From: an uncultured Alphaproteobacteria bacterium
GTDB lineage: Bacteria; Pseudomonadota; Alphaproteobacteria; SP197
Direction: 5' to 3'
Length of the DNA stretch: 64,000 nt
Assembly: GCA_943787175.1 (NCBI GenBank)
Contig: CALSLK010000028.1
Location: 1-64,000 of the forward strand
Below are positions 36,001 to 46,349 of this stretch, piece by piece. Every line of letters begins with the position of its first letter. Position 1 is the first letter of the stretch. The translations under genes and the position numbers were made by a program. The notes under the pieces were generated by a model, which worked only from the letters and a program-made list of their open reading frames with translations, was not told the origin of the DNA and made no database searches.

Positions 36001-36544
36001 AGGAACTCCTGGGCACCGGCGGGATGCAGCACGGGAATCATCGCGTCGACCAGGGCGAACTCGCTCTGATGGGCCGATGTCGAGGACTTGCAGGTGTGGT
36101 CGTCGCCGGCCAGCACAAGGACACCGCCGTTGCGCGACGTCCCGGCTGTGTTGCCGTGTTTCAGGGCGTCCCCGGAGCGATCAATACCCGGCCCCTTGGC
36201 ATAAAGCATGGCAAACACGCCATCGACAGTGGCGTCGGGAAAGAGGTCGGTCTGCTGGCTGCCCCAGACCGACGGTTGCCGCCAGGTCTTCGTTGAGGCC
36301 CGGCGTGAAGTGGATGGCGTGCTTGCTCGGCAAACTGGCGCGCCTGCCAAAGTGCGGAGTCGAGGCCCCCCAGGGGGGAGCCCCGGTAACCCGGTCACGA
36401 AAGCAGGCCGTGTTCAGCCCGGCGGCCTGATCCCTGCGCGTACTGCAGCATGGGCAGGCGCACCAGGGCGTGGGTGCCAGACAGCAGCACGCGGCCTTCC
36501 TGGCGGGCATAGCGATCGTCAAGGGTGACGCTGGCGTGGCTCAC
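33032..36544 (-). CDS. Indolepyruvate ferredoxin oxidoreductase, fused IorA-IorB type (multiply frameshifted)
   Basis: The reconstructed gene spans about 1,170 codons, the length of the fused alphaproteobacterial 2-ketoacid:ferredoxin oxidoreductase. These convert arylpyruvates or branched keto acids with CoA to acyl-CoA. The start GTG at 36544 (VSHASVTLDDRYARQEGRVL) follows GGAG. The intact middle (about 34390-36300) carries the TPP domain (NIGDGTYVHSGLLAIRAAV) and ferredoxin cysteines (CEGCGDCGVASNCLSV). The IorB part continues across frames as GVGGTGVVTLAQILGWAA and SIAANMMLLGAAWQKGL, ending ALLAAFAAPPEQAQAAQ. Multiple indels fall at 33.1-34.4 and 36.2-36.45 kb. The gene lies in a minus-strand block with an acyl-CoA ligase. 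Confidence 0.83.
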
Positions 36545-36652
36545 GTGGATCTCCGTCAGCAAGGCGTCGTCGTGCAGGACATCAACCTACACCCGGCCGA
36601 ACCTCGCAGGCCATGGCTTCATCGGGCAGGGGCGCCCTCGGGCTGCGGGCCG

Positions 36653-38110
36653 TCAGGGATCGTCACCGGCGTCCAGGCCCATGTCGCGAACCTTGCGGTA
36701 AAGCGTCGAGCGGCCGATGCCCAGACGGCGCGCCACGCGCGACATCTGCCCGCGATAATGATCCAGCGCATAGCGGATCACGTCAGCTTCCACCTCGGCC
36801 AGCGCACGGATTTCGCCGTCCTGGCCAAGGACGGGAAGACGTCCGTTCATTTCCTCACTGCCGCTGGGCTGGGGCGCTGCCTTGGTGCCGGCCCCAATCA
36901 GGCCTTCCAGCGGCACGCCCTGGGCGCGCGCAATATGCGGGAAGTCGCTGGTTGAAAGGCGCTCTCCGTCACACAGCACCACCGCGCGGAACACGGCATT
37001 CTCAAGCTGGCGCACATTGCCGGGCCAGGCGTAACCTGAAAGCATCGTCATGGCGGCATCTTCGACCGACGATACCGGCTTGTGCTCGAGTGCGGCAAAG
37101 CGCCGCACGAAATGGTTCACCAGCTCGGGAATGTCCGAATTGCGTTCACGCAGCGGCGGAACATGCAACGGGAACACGTTGATGCGGTAATAGAGATCTT
37201 CGCGGAAGCCGTTTTCGTTCACCATCGCGAAAAGGTCGCGGTTGGTTGCGGCAATCAGGCGCACATCAACATGCACCGTCTTGCGCCCGCCGACCGGGTC
37301 GACCGTGCCTTCCTGCAGGGTGCGCAGCAGCTTGACCTGCATGTCGGGTTTCAGCTCGCCGATCTCGTCCAGGAACAGGGTGCCGCCGTCGGCCTCCTCG
37401 AACTTGCCGATATGCTTGGCCGAGGCGCCGGTGAACGCGCCCTTTTCGTGGCCGAACAGCATGCTCTCGATCAGGTTCTCGGGGATCGCGCCACAGTTCA
37501 CCGTCACGAACGGCTTGCCGACACGCGGGGCCCGTTGCTCTGCACGAACCGCGCGATCAGTTCCTTGCCGACGCCGCTTTCGCCTTCGATCAGCACCGGA
37601 ATCTGCGATTGGGCCGCACGCATCGCCAGATCGATCGTGGCGCGCAGGGCGTCACTGTTGCCGACATGATGTCGTCGGTGCGGATGCCGCCATCGGCCTG
37701 GCGCTGCAGCCGCGAAACCTCGCCCCGCAGCGAACCCAGCTTCATGGCGTTGTCCAGCGTGACCTTCAGCCGCTCAGGGCGCTACCGGCTTCACGATGAA
37801 GTCGGCCGCGCCGGCGCGCATCGCCTTCACCGCTATATCGACGCCGCCATGGCCGGTCAGCACAACCACGGGAAGGTCGGGCAGGGTCGGTGTCAGCTTT
37901 TCCAGCACCGTCATGCCGTCGACACCAGGCATGTTGAGGTCCAGAAGCACGCAATCTGGCCGCAGCGGCTGATTGGCATCCAGCAGCATTTCCAGCGCAA
38001 CACCGCCGTCATCGGCCGTTTCTGCGCGGAATCCCATGGATTCGACGATTTCGCTATATAGGCGACGTTGAACGGGGATCGCCGTCGACGATCAGAAGTT
38101 GCTGCGAAAT
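36653..38110 (-). CDS. Sigma54-dependent response regulator (NtrC family, frameshifted)
   Basis: Receiver, AAA+ and Fis-type HTH domains are all present but in several frames. Receiver: [15 protein letters not shown] (phospho-acceptor Asp), [20 protein letters not shown], and [10 protein letters not shown]+: [20 protein letters not shown] with the sigma54-contacting GAFTGA loop, [12 protein letters not shown] (Walker B), and [37 protein letters not shown]. Near the N-terminus, removing one C from CCCC restores [17 protein letters not shown]. Other indels lie near 37.53, 37.66 and 37.78 kb. The exact start is unresolved; the end given is an in-frame ATT after AGGAACAGGA. It probably controls the adjacent acyl-CoA block with a kinase outside the window. 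Confidence 0.82.
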
Positions 38111-38205
38111 GACGTTTTCCTGTTCCTTAATGGAACACTGTTGCCGGTTCGTATCACATCGGCACAGTTTGGGGCAAGAAAATTGGGGCCATGCCAGACG
38201 GGCGG

Positions 38206-39976
38206 TTAGTAAAGGTTGTTCATCGCCTCGCCATAAACGTCTTTCACAGCGTGCCGCCGTACCTTCATGGTCGGCGTCATCTGACCGTTGTCCACGGTGA
38301 AGGCTTCACTGGCAACCATCACGCGTTTGACCTTTTCGATCGCTGAAAGATGCTGGTTGGCGCGATCAACCGCCGCTCTGATCTCGCTGAGCAATGCAGG
38401 TTCATCGGCAAGGTTGGCAAGGCGCGGCGATGAAAGATTGTGGCGTTTGGCAAACTCCACAAGGTAGCTTTCATCGGGCACGATCAGGGCTGCCAGATAG
38501 GGGCGTTGGTCGCCGATGACCACGGACTGGCCGATCTCGCGCTCCAGGTTCAGAATGCCTTCGACCCGCTGGGGGGCAATGTTGTCGCCGCCGGAATTGA
38601 CGATCAGGTCCTTCTTGCGGTCGGTAATCATGAGATGGCCGTCTTCATCGAAGACACCGATATCACCGGTATGCAGCCAGCCATCCTTCAACGCTTCAGC
38701 TGTTGCTTCGGGATTGTTCCAGTAACCATCCATCAGCAGGCCGCCCCGCACCAGGATCTCCCCGTCCTCGGCAATTCTGACCTCAACTTCGGGCAGAGGC
38801 GGTCCTACCGCATTCATCTTGATGCAGTCAGGCAGGTTGCAGGAAACCACGGGCGCGGATTCTGTCTGCCCGTATCCCTGCAACAGCGTCAGACCCAGTG
38901 CCGTGAAAAACGTCCCGATTTCCGGATTGAGCGGTGCGCCGCCCGATACCAGTGCATTGAGCCTGCCGCCAAACCGGGCCCGCACCTTGTCGCGCACCAG
39001 CTTGTCGAGAACCCGGTCCTGAAGCCGCTCGATCAGGCCAAGTTTCTCTCCGTTGACCTTCTTGGTCCCCAGATAAACCGCCTTTTCGAAGAACTCCTTC
39101 TTCTTGCCTTTCTCGCGATTCACGCCGGCCAGAATGCGCTGTCGCATGACCTCATAGAGCCTGGGCACACACGGCATGATCGTGGGCCGCGCCTCTGGCA
39201 TGTTGGTGATCAGTGTGTCGGCACCCTCGGCATAATAGATTTCGGCACCGATCGAGATCGGGAAATAGAGGCCGCAGGTATGTTCATAGGAATGGGAGAG
39301 CGGCAGGAATGAGAGAAACGTATCGATGTCTGACAGCAGCGGCTTGTAGCCCAGATAGATGCTCTTGATGTTCGACATCACCGCGTGATGGGACAGCACC
39401 ACACCTTTGGGCATGCCGCCGGTTCCTGACGTATAGATGAAGCATGCGGTATCCCTGCGGGTCATCTGGGGCCGCGCGATCTTCGACCGCACCCGGTTCC
39501 CCGCGTGTCATGGCCTCTTTCCAACCAAGCACCGTGATCCCGTCGACGTCTTCCGTCGCTTCCATCGTGATGACCGTGTGGGCATCGGTTGCTGCACAGG
39601 CAGGAAGCAGCCGCTTGGCCAGGGCTGCCGTGGAGACAATGGCGAGTTTGGCCCCGCTGTCGCGCAGGACATGCTCGTGCAGCGCCTGCGTATTGGTGGT
39701 GTAGGCAGGCACCGTGATGCCACCCGCCGCCATGATCGCCAGATCGGCCACCACCCAGTTTGGCCGGTTTTCGGCAACCAGAACGACACGATCGCCCTGT
39801 TCCACACCCAGCTCTGTCAGCCCGGCCGACAGCTTGCGCACTTCATCAGCCACGCTTGCCCAACTCTGGGGCCGGTAGGTGCCATCGTGTTTCGACCACA
39901 GGAATGCACGGTCGCTATGTTGGCGTGCCTTATCAAAGAACATGGTGGCCAGATTTGGCCAGTCGTCATAGGTCAT
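38206..39976 (-). CDS. Long-chain acyl-CoA synthetase, AMP-forming (one frameshift)
   Basis: Two overlapping-frame ORFs together give one FAA1-like ligase of about 590 residues, which activates fatty or aryl acids with ATP and CoA. N-terminal half: MTYDDWPNLATMFFDKARQH and VVLVAENRPNWVVADLAIMA. C-terminal half: CFIYTSGTGGMPKGVVLSHH (the P-loop), LLQGYGQTESAPVV, and GWLHTGDIGVFDEDGHLMIT followed by DRKKDLIV. A single indel lies near 39480-39500 just before the P-loop. The start at 39976 follows GGCGGAGATCC. It is divergent from the M3 peptidase and upstream of the response regulator and keto-acid oxidoreductase. Confidence 0.87.
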
Positions 39977-40114
39977 GGATCTCCGCCCGCAGCTTGCCCC
40001 ATCACTAGATAGTGTGCTCGGACGCCTGAAACAAACGGTGGTGGCGAAGTATCCCCGCCTCACCCATATGAAGGGGCGACAAAGACCGCGTTTTCAACCC
40101 CGATGGAGTTCTAC

Positions 40115-41897
40115 ATGTCAGACGCCGCCAACCTTGGTCATTTGCCCGAATGGGACCTTACAGACCTCTATGCCGGTCCTGACGACAAGGCATTGGAATC
40201 CGATCTCAAGGCTGTCGATGGCCAGGCCGAGCAGTTCGAGAAGGACTTCAAGGGCAACCTTTCCACGCTTTCTCCTGCCGGGTTCCACGAAGCAATCGGG
40301 CGCTATGAGGCGATCGATGACACGTTGGGACGCATTGCCAGCTATTCCCAGCTTCTCTTTGCCGGCGACCAGACCAATCCGGATTTTGCCCAGTTCTACC
40401 AGGACATTCAGGAGCGTCTGACGGTCACGACCAGCCGTTTGATTTTTTTCACCCTGGAGATCAACAAGATCGAAGATGCGGCTATGAAAACCTTGCTGGC
40501 TGACAGCGCCGTGGCACGTTACCAGCCCTGGCTCGATGACATCCGCTCGTTCCGCCCGCATCAGCTCTCTGATGATGCAGAGGCCATGCTGCACGAACTT
40601 TCGGTGGTTCGCGGGCAATCCTGGAGTCGTCTGTTTGATCAGACCATTGCTGGACTGCGGTTCGACATCGATGGCGAGTCGCTTTCGGAAGCCCAGACGC
40701 TCGACCTTCTCTCATCAAGCGATGGTGCCAAACGTGAGGTAGCCGCACGTGAACTCGCACGGGTCTTCAAGGCCAATGAATCTCTCTTTGCCCTGGTCAC
40801 CAACACCCTGGCCAAATCAAAGGCGATCGAAGACGGCTGGCGTCACTTTGCCCGCCCGATCTCGTCGCGCAATCTTGCCAACCAGGTTGAGGACGAAGTG
40901 GTCGATGCCCTGATCACATCCGTCCGTGACGCCTATCCCCGGCTCTCGCACCGATATTACGCCATGAAGGCGCGCTGGATGGGGGTCGAAAAGCTAAACT
41001 GGTGGGATCGCAACGCGCCGTTGCCCAATCAGGACGACCGTGAAATTCCCTGGGATGATGCCCGCGCCACGGTGCTGGGCGCTTATGGCGACTTCGCCCC
41101 GGAGATGGCTGAGATCGCTAAGGTCTTTTTCGACAAGAACTGGATTGATGCTCCGGCACGTCCCGGCAAATCAGGCGGCGCATTCGCGCATCCCACGGTG
41201 CCGTCGGCCCATCCCTTCGTGTTGCTCAACTATCAGGGCAAAAACCCGTGACGTCATGACCCTTGCCCATGAACTGGGCCATGGCGTGCATCAGGTCCTG
41301 GCAGCAGAGCAGGGGCCCCTGCTGGCCGATACGCCGCTTACCCTGGCCGAAACCGCTTCGGTCTTTGGCGAGCAACTCACCTTCCGCCGCCTGCTCGATA
41401 CCGAGAAGGACCCGCAGCGCCGCCGCATGATTCTGGCTTCTAAGGTCGAAGACATGCTCAACACCGTGGTGCGCCAGATCGCCTTCTGCGAGTTCGAGCG
41501 CCGTATCCATGATGCCCGTGCCGATGGTGAACTCACGCCTGACCAGATCGGCGACATCTGGATGGCGGTCCAGCACGAAAGCCTGGGTGATGTCTTCAAC
41601 TTCGATGACGATTACCGCAGCTTCTGGTGTTACATCCCTCACTTCATTCACACGCCGTTTTACGTCTACGCCTATGCCTTCGGTGATTGCCTGGTGAACG
41701 CGCTTTATGCTCACTACCAGAAAGCTGAAGAGGGCTTCCAGGACCGCTTCTTCGACATGCTCAAAGCCGGTGGGACCAAGCGCCACAAGGAACTGCTCGC
41801 CCCCTTCGGCCTTGATGCCTCCGACCCTGCTTTCTGGTCCATGGGTCTCAACGTGATCGAAGGCTTCATCGACGAACTCGATGATGCCGGCGGCTGA
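40115..41897 (+). CDS. M3 family oligoendopeptidase, PepF type (one frameshift)
   Basis: A zinc peptidase of about 594 residues that cleaves oligopeptides in the cytoplasm. The N-terminal region reads LGHLPEWDLTDLYAGPDDKA; the zinc site is MTLAHELGHGVHQVLA with the third ligand in LAETASVFGE. The C-terminal FHTPFY-like stretch is FIHTPFYVYAYAFGDCLVNA. The track splits the gene at 41251 because GGCAAAAACCC carries one A too many; with four A's the frame reads NYQGKTRDVMTLAHELGH without a break. The ATG at 40115 (MSDAANLGHL) is preferred over 40103. Confidence 0.88.
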
Positions 41898-41954
41898 TCC
41901 AACCTCCGGAGTAGCCGCGTAGAATTTAGTGCAATTGGGCGAAAGGCCCGCGCC

Positions 41955-43298
41955 ATGGCCGACAAACCTGCCAACGAATCCAACCGCCTGACAGGGCGCA
42001 TGGCGCGTTACGCCCGTGTCGGTTCCTCCGTGGGCAAGGTCGGCGCGCGTATGGCTGCCGGCCGGTTCCTGGGTGTGCCGACCGATCAGGCCGACATGGC
42101 CAACGACCTGCGGGCAGCACTTGGCGGTCTCAAGGGGCCGTTGATGAAGGTTGCCCAGTTGCTGGCCACCATTCCCGACGCCCTGCCATCCGACTACGCC
42201 GCTGAACTGGCGCAATTGCAATCGAACGCGCCTGCCATGGGCTGGCCCTTCATTCGCCGCCGCATGGCAAGCGAACTGGGGCCTGACTGGCAATCAAAGT
42301 TCGGTTCGTTCGAGCGTGAGGCCGCTGCTGCCGCGTCCCTGGGGCAGGTTCATCGTGCAACCTCGCCCGATGGCAAACCGCTTGCCTGCAAGCTGCAATA
42401 TCCCGACATGCAATCGGCGGTCGAAGCCGACCTGTCGCAACTCAAGCTGATCTTCGGAATCTACCGGCGTTACGACAAGGCGATCGATCCCAGCCAGATC
42501 CATGCCGAGATTGCCGAACGCCTGCGCGAAGAACTCGATTATGAACGCGAAGCCAAACACCAGCAGCTTTACGCCCACATTCTGAAAGATCAGCTACGCG
42601 TTGACGTGCCCCAGGTCGTTCCGGAGCTTTCCACCAGCCGTCTGCTAACCATGGGCTGGCTCGACGGCACGCCGCTCATGGAGGCCGTCGATCGCCCGCT
42701 CGAGGAACGCAACGAGCTTGCCATGTCGATGTTCCACGCCTGGTATCAGCCGTTCTACAACTACGGCGTCATCCACGGTGATCCGCATCTGGGCAACTAC
42801 AAGGTGCGCCCCGACATGGGCGTCAACCTGCTCGATTTCGGCTGCGTGCGCGTCTTCCCGCCCAGCTTCGTCACCGGTGTCATCGATCTTTATCACGCCA
42901 TTCTCAATGACGACCGCGAGCTTGCCGTGCATGCCTATGAAACCTGGGGCTTCACGGGCCTGTCCAATGACGTGATCGACACGCTCCATCTCTGGGCCAG
43001 CTTCGTTTACGCCCCGCTTCTGGAAGACAAACCCCGCGCCATCCAGGATGAAGGCACCATGTATGGCGCCCGTGTCGCCTCACAGGTTCATGGCCGCCTG
43101 CGCGAGTTGGGTGGTGTCACGGTGCCGCGCGAATTCGTCTTTATGGATCGTGCCGCTATCGGTCTGGGCAGTGTCTTCCTGCATCTCAAGGCCGAAGTGA
43201 ACTGGTACCAGATTTTCCACGGCCTGATCGAAGGTTACGAAGAGCAGAAGCTCGCCAAACGCCAGAGCGCAGCACTGAAAAAGGTTGGCCTGACATGA
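41955..43298 (+). CDS. ABC1/AarF (UbiB-like) family protein
   Basis: An atypical kinase-fold protein of 447 residues in the AarF/UbiB/ADCK family. The characteristic segments are LKGPLMKVAQLLATIPDALP (a KxGQ-like motif with A for G), AAAAASLGQVHRATSPDGKP (the alanine-rich loop), LACKLQYPDM, GVIHGDPHLGNY (catalytic loop) and VNLLDFGCVR (DFG). Family members support ubiquinone synthesis as ATPases. It lacks the C-terminal membrane helices of E. coli UbiB, so it is closer to the ADCK3-like branch. The stop overlaps the ureohydrolase ATG (ATGA), which is an unusual coupling. Confidence 0.85.
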   Translation: MADKPANESNRLTGRMARYARVGSSVGKVGARMAAGRFLGVPTDQADMANDLRAALGGLKGPLMKVAQLLATIPDALPSDYAAELAQLQSNAPAMGWPFIRRRMASELGPDWQSKFGSFEREAAAAASLGQVHRATSPDGKPLACKLQYPDMQSAVEADLSQLKLIFGIYRRYDKAIDPSQIHAEIAERLREELDYEREAKHQQLYAHILKDQLRVDVPQVVPELSTSRLLTMGWLDGTPLMEAVDRPLEERNELAMSMFHAWYQPFYNYGVIHGDPHLGNYKVRPDMGVNLLDFGCVRVFPPSFVTGVIDLYHAILNDDRELAVHAYETWGFTGLSNDVIDTLHLWASFVYAPLLEDKPRAIQDEGTMYGARVASQVHGRLRELGGVTVPREFVFMDRAAIGLGSVFLHLKAEVNWYQIFHGLIEGYEEQKLAKRQSAALKKVGLT

Positions 43299-44200
43299 TC
43301 AAGAGCCCGTTTAAGCCGCCGCTTACCTTTCTGAATCTGCCACTCTCGACAGAGTTTTCTTCCGGTGACATCGCCGTGGTCGGCCTGCCGTTTGATTGCG
43401 GCAACTCCAGGACACGGTTCGGTTGCCGGCTTGGGCCCAACGCTGTGCGCCAGGCTTCAATTCTGACCGCTGACCTGCTGACCGATGCAGAACCGTCTCC
43501 GCTCGATAGTCGACGCATCGTCGATGCCGGGGATATCGACTTGCCGCTCGATGACATCCACGCCGCATTTGACGCGATTGAACGGGGTATCCGCGAGATT
43601 GTCGAAGCCGGGGCGACCCCGCTCACCCTTGGTGGTGACGGTTCGGTCAGCCTGCCGGTCCTGCGTGCAATGCACCAGCGCTACCCCGATCTTGCCGTAT
43701 TGCATCTCGACGCTCACACCGATGCCTATCCGCTCGCCGGCAACAACCACTATGACAACGCAACCCAGTTCACCCATGCCTTGAATGAAGGGCTGGTCGA
43801 CGTTGCCCATGCCATCCACATCGGCACCCGTGGTCCCGTCAATGCCATGAAGACGATCCTTCATGTCCGGGACATGGGCTACGAGGTCATTCCCTTCGAT
43901 ATGATGCGCGAATGGGGCGAGAAACGCCTGCTCGAACACCTCCATGCACGTCTCGAAGGCCGTCCGCTCTACCTCTGCTTCGACATGGATGTCTTCGATC
44001 CCTCCGTTGCACCCGGTGTTGCGACGCCGACACCAGGCGGATTGCTGCCGGCTGATGGTATCGCCCTGCTGCGTGGTCTCGCGGGGCTCAACATCGTCTG
44101 TGCCGACGTCAACACACCCACGCCCGTGCATGATCCAAGTGGCGCGACTGCAGGGCTTGCCGCTGCCATTGCCACAGAGTGTCTGGCTCTGCTGAACTGA
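43295..44200 (+). CDS. Ureohydrolase (arginase/agmatinase) family protein with altered metal site
   Basis: A protein of 301 residues. The second and third metal motifs are canonical, VLHLDAHTDAY (DAHxD) and LCFDMDVFDPSVAPG (DxDxxDP), but the first, normally GGDHS, reads LGGDGSVSLP, replacing a metal-binding His with Gly. The substrate loop after DAHTD includes NHYDNATQF. Family enzymes hydrolyse guanidino compounds such as agmatine, guanidinobutyrate or arginine. The missing His could mean a single-metal enzyme, another ligand, or another activity. It is translationally coupled to the AarF-family gene. Confidence 0.85.
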   Translation: MIKSPFKPPLTFLNLPLSTEFSSGDIAVVGLPFDCGNSRTRFGCRLGPNAVRQASILTADLLTDAEPSPLDSRRIVDAGDIDLPLDDIHAAFDAIERGIREIVEAGATPLTLGGDGSVSLPVLRAMHQRYPDLAVLHLDAHTDAYPLAGNNHYDNATQFTHALNEGLVDVAHAIHIGTRGPVNAMKTILHVRDMGYEVIPFDMMREWGEKRLLEHLHARLEGRPLYLCFDMDVFDPSVAPGVATPTPGGLLPADGIALLRGLAGLNIVCADVNTPTPVHDPSGATAGLAAAIATECLALLN

Positions 44201-44277
44201 CCTGGATCAAGATTCCCTCGCGGTTCCGATGTAGGTTGGGTCGATCCAACGCTTTCATTGTTCCGGGAGGATCCTCA

Positions 44278-45774
44278 ATGAAATCCACTCTTTTGCGTAC
44301 TGCGCTCGGCGCTGCCGTCGCCGTTCTTGTTTTCACAGGGCAGGCCAGGGCTCTGACCTATGAAGAGGCCGTGCCGGAGAGCCTGCGAACCCTCGTCACG
44401 CAAGCGGCATTCGATGATGCACGGTCTTCCCTGCAGCCGCTGGTCGATGGCGGCAGCCTGCAAAACAATCTGGCTGCCGGGATCGCCGGATCGCCCTGTG
44501 CGCCCTCAATCAGCCGGTTTGTCCAGGCCGTCTACGCCAACGAACCGCACTACCAGGCCATCTTCGATGAAATCAATGCCGGCTTCACGGACCCGCCTGC
44601 CGCCTACAACCGTGCCAATCCGTGGCGCGTTGATTTCGGTAGCTCCAGCCACCAGCATCTGATCGCCAACCTTGTGGCAAGTTTTGTCGATTGGTGTGTT
44701 TTCCTGCCGCAGATCAATGGCGATCAGGACAACGGCCTGAAGTACATCCAGAACTTTGCCTGGTTCTACTATCGCAACCCGGCCGGCCAGGTCTTCACCC
44801 AGGGCTTCGATCCCATGACCGGTGAGCCCGAGACCGTGTTCCGGGACTTTCTGGAAGATTTCTCGATTCAGCGCGGCGCGTTCATGAACACACCTGAAAG
44901 TGCTGCCTATGTTGCGCAGTGGCTGAACGACCCCCGCATCGAAATTCAGGATTATCAGAGACAGGAAGTTGCCGATTACGATTCCTGGAACGATTTCTTT
45001 GCACGTGAAATCACCATCGATGAGACTACCCAGACGATCCCGTCACGACCCACCACCCTGCCGGATCGCGACTATGTGGTGAGTGCGCCGACCGACTGCA
45101 TCATGAATCCCCTTGTCCAGGTTCTCGATGCCGGCGGTGAGATCGGACAGGTGAGGGCGCTTATCGATAATCCGCTCACTGCCAACACGATTATCGATGT
45201 GAAGTCCTATCCCATTGCCCTCAACCAGCTTCTGGGCAACGCACCCGAATCACTCAAACAGAAGTTTGTCGGCGGTACGGGCGTGGCCTGTGTCCTGATG
45301 CCCAACACCTATCACCACTTCCACACGCCGGTAACGGGCGAGGTTGTACATGCCGAGGTCGTCGAGATCGGCTCCAACGGTGCGCTGGGCACCTATGGCT
45401 ACTTCGATTGGCCCAACTGGGTGCCAAGGGAAGGCAATGTCGGACAGCCTGGAACAGATTTCAGCCAGTTCGAGGTCTTCCAGCGCGGTGTCGTGATTAT
45501 CAAGATCAGCTATGCTGGCGCTGAGCCCGGGGAGGTACTGGAAGGCTACGTTGCTTCCATCCCTGTCGGCCTCGATACCATTGGCTCTGTCGTGCTCGAC
45601 AGCGACATCGTGCCCGGCGCACAGGTAAAGCGCGGCTATACCCGTCTGGGCAACTTTTACTACGGTGGTTCCCTCAACATCCTGCTGTTCTCAAAGGGCA
45701 TCGCTTCGCCGGCCATTCAGGTCCGCCTGGGCAACCAGATTGCGATCCTGAATGCAGGCAACGCGCCGGAGTAA
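44278..45774 (+). CDS. Exported phosphatidylserine decarboxylase-like protein
   Basis: About 498 residues with a clear signal peptide (MKSTLLRTALGAAVAVLVFT, cleaved around QARA). The C-terminal half resembles phosphatidylserine decarboxylase: MPNTYHHFHTPVTGEVV matches the YHRxHxP catalytic His region, and YYGGSLNILLFSKG occupies the place of the LGST/GGST self-cleavage site, keeping the Ser. SWNDFFAREI is also PSD-like. Ordinary Psd is membrane-bound on the cytoplasmic side; a secreted form with a ~270-residue extra N-terminal domain is unusual. The ATG at 44278 follows GGGAGGATCCTCA. A bidirectional terminator follows. Substrate is uncertain. Confidence 0.72.
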   Translation: MKSTLLRTALGAAVAVLVFTGQARALTYEEAVPESLRTLVTQAAFDDARSSLQPLVDGGSLQNNLAAGIAGSPCAPSISRFVQAVYANEPHYQAIFDEINAGFTDPPAAYNRANPWRVDFGSSSHQHLIANLVASFVDWCVFLPQINGDQDNGLKYIQNFAWFYYRNPAGQVFTQGFDPMTGEPETVFRDFLEDFSIQRGAFMNTPESAAYVAQWLNDPRIEIQDYQRQEVADYDSWNDFFAREITIDETTQTIPSRPTTLPDRDYVVSAPTDCIMNPLVQVLDAGGEIGQVRALIDNPLTANTIIDVKSYPIALNQLLGNAPESLKQKFVGGTGVACVLMPNTYHHFHTPVTGEVVHAEVVEIGSNGALGTYGYFDWPNWVPREGNVGQPGTDFSQFEVFQRGVVIIKISYAGAEPGEVLEGYVASIPVGLDTIGSVVLDSDIVPGAQVKRGYTRLGNFYYGGSLNILLFSKGIASPAIQVRLGNQIAILNAGNAPE

Positions 45775-45782
45775 CGACAGAC

Positions 45783-45810
45783 CTGATCCCCGGCCTTCGC
45801 TGGGGATCAG
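45783..45810. terminator. Bidirectional hairpin between convergent genes
   Basis: A perfect 9-bp stem CTGATCCCC/GGGGATCAG with a 10-nt loop lies just after the PSD-like stop and overlaps the stop codon of the convergent kinase gene. There is no T tract on the plus side. The symmetric placement suggests that it ends both transcripts. Confidence 0.55.
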
Positions 45811-46349
45811 CCTGTGCGCTCAGCCTCTTTATCCACGGTTTCGGCAAAGGCGTTCAGTTCGTCGACCGATCCGATCCGCACCACCTTGATTCCGACCGCT
45901 TCCGCTTCGTCCACATTGGCGCGGATCGTGGGCATCCAGTCCTGTTCGGTGTCCCACAGGGTCTCGAACATGGCGCGTGTGCTGATGGGTTCGCTAAGTC
46001 CGGCAATGGGATGTTCCAGCTTTCCCATCTCCTGTTTGATTTGACGTTCGGCGGCGAGCCAGAAGTGTTGCCATAGCACCATGTCGATGAAGATGATCCA
46101 GGTTGCACGCAACAGGCGCGGCCGGATCGAATCCAGCTTGCCCATGCCTTCGATAATCCAGCTCTCGCCTGCGATCAGCGGGCCATGTTCGGCCTCGAAC
46201 GCGTCATCTGATGCTTCAACCCAGCCTGGTTTCCACAACAGCTTGTCGACCTCGGTCAGCGGCAATTCACGCGCCGCAGCAAGCTGCCGTGCCAGGGTCG
46301 ATTTGCCACCGCCCGCATTGCCCAGAATGGCGATGCGTTCGTTGCTCAA
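45807..46349 (-). CDS. P-loop kinase-like protein (AAA/adenylate kinase-like, FlaR-type)
   Basis: A small P-loop protein of 180 residues. Walker A is AILGNAGGGKSTLARQLAA, followed by LTEVDKLLWKPGW and SWIIEGMGKLDSIRPRLLRA, the pattern of 'DNA topology modulation' FlaR-like kinases related to adenylate kinase. The substrate is not known; nucleotides or shikimate-like small molecules are typical for the fold. Its stop lies 4 nt inside the alcohol dehydrogenase end region, as the two minus-strand genes overlap at 46346-46349, so they are likely co-transcribed. Confidence 0.75.
   Translation of the reverse strand: MSNERIAILGNAGGGKSTLARQLAAARELPLTEVDKLLWKPGWVEASDDAFEAEHGPLIAGESWIIEGMGKLDSIRPRLLRATWIIFIDMVLWQHFWLAAERQIKQEMGKLEHPIAGLSEPISTRAMFETLWDTEQDWMPTIRANVDEAEAVGIKVVRIGSVDELNAFAETVDKEAERTG

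Noticed and set aside
36470-38061. Several plus-strand ORFs opposite the response regulator
   Set aside because: They are antisense to a frameshifted NtrC-type gene whose motifs (GAFTGA, Walker B, Fis HTH) are unmistakable on the minus strand.
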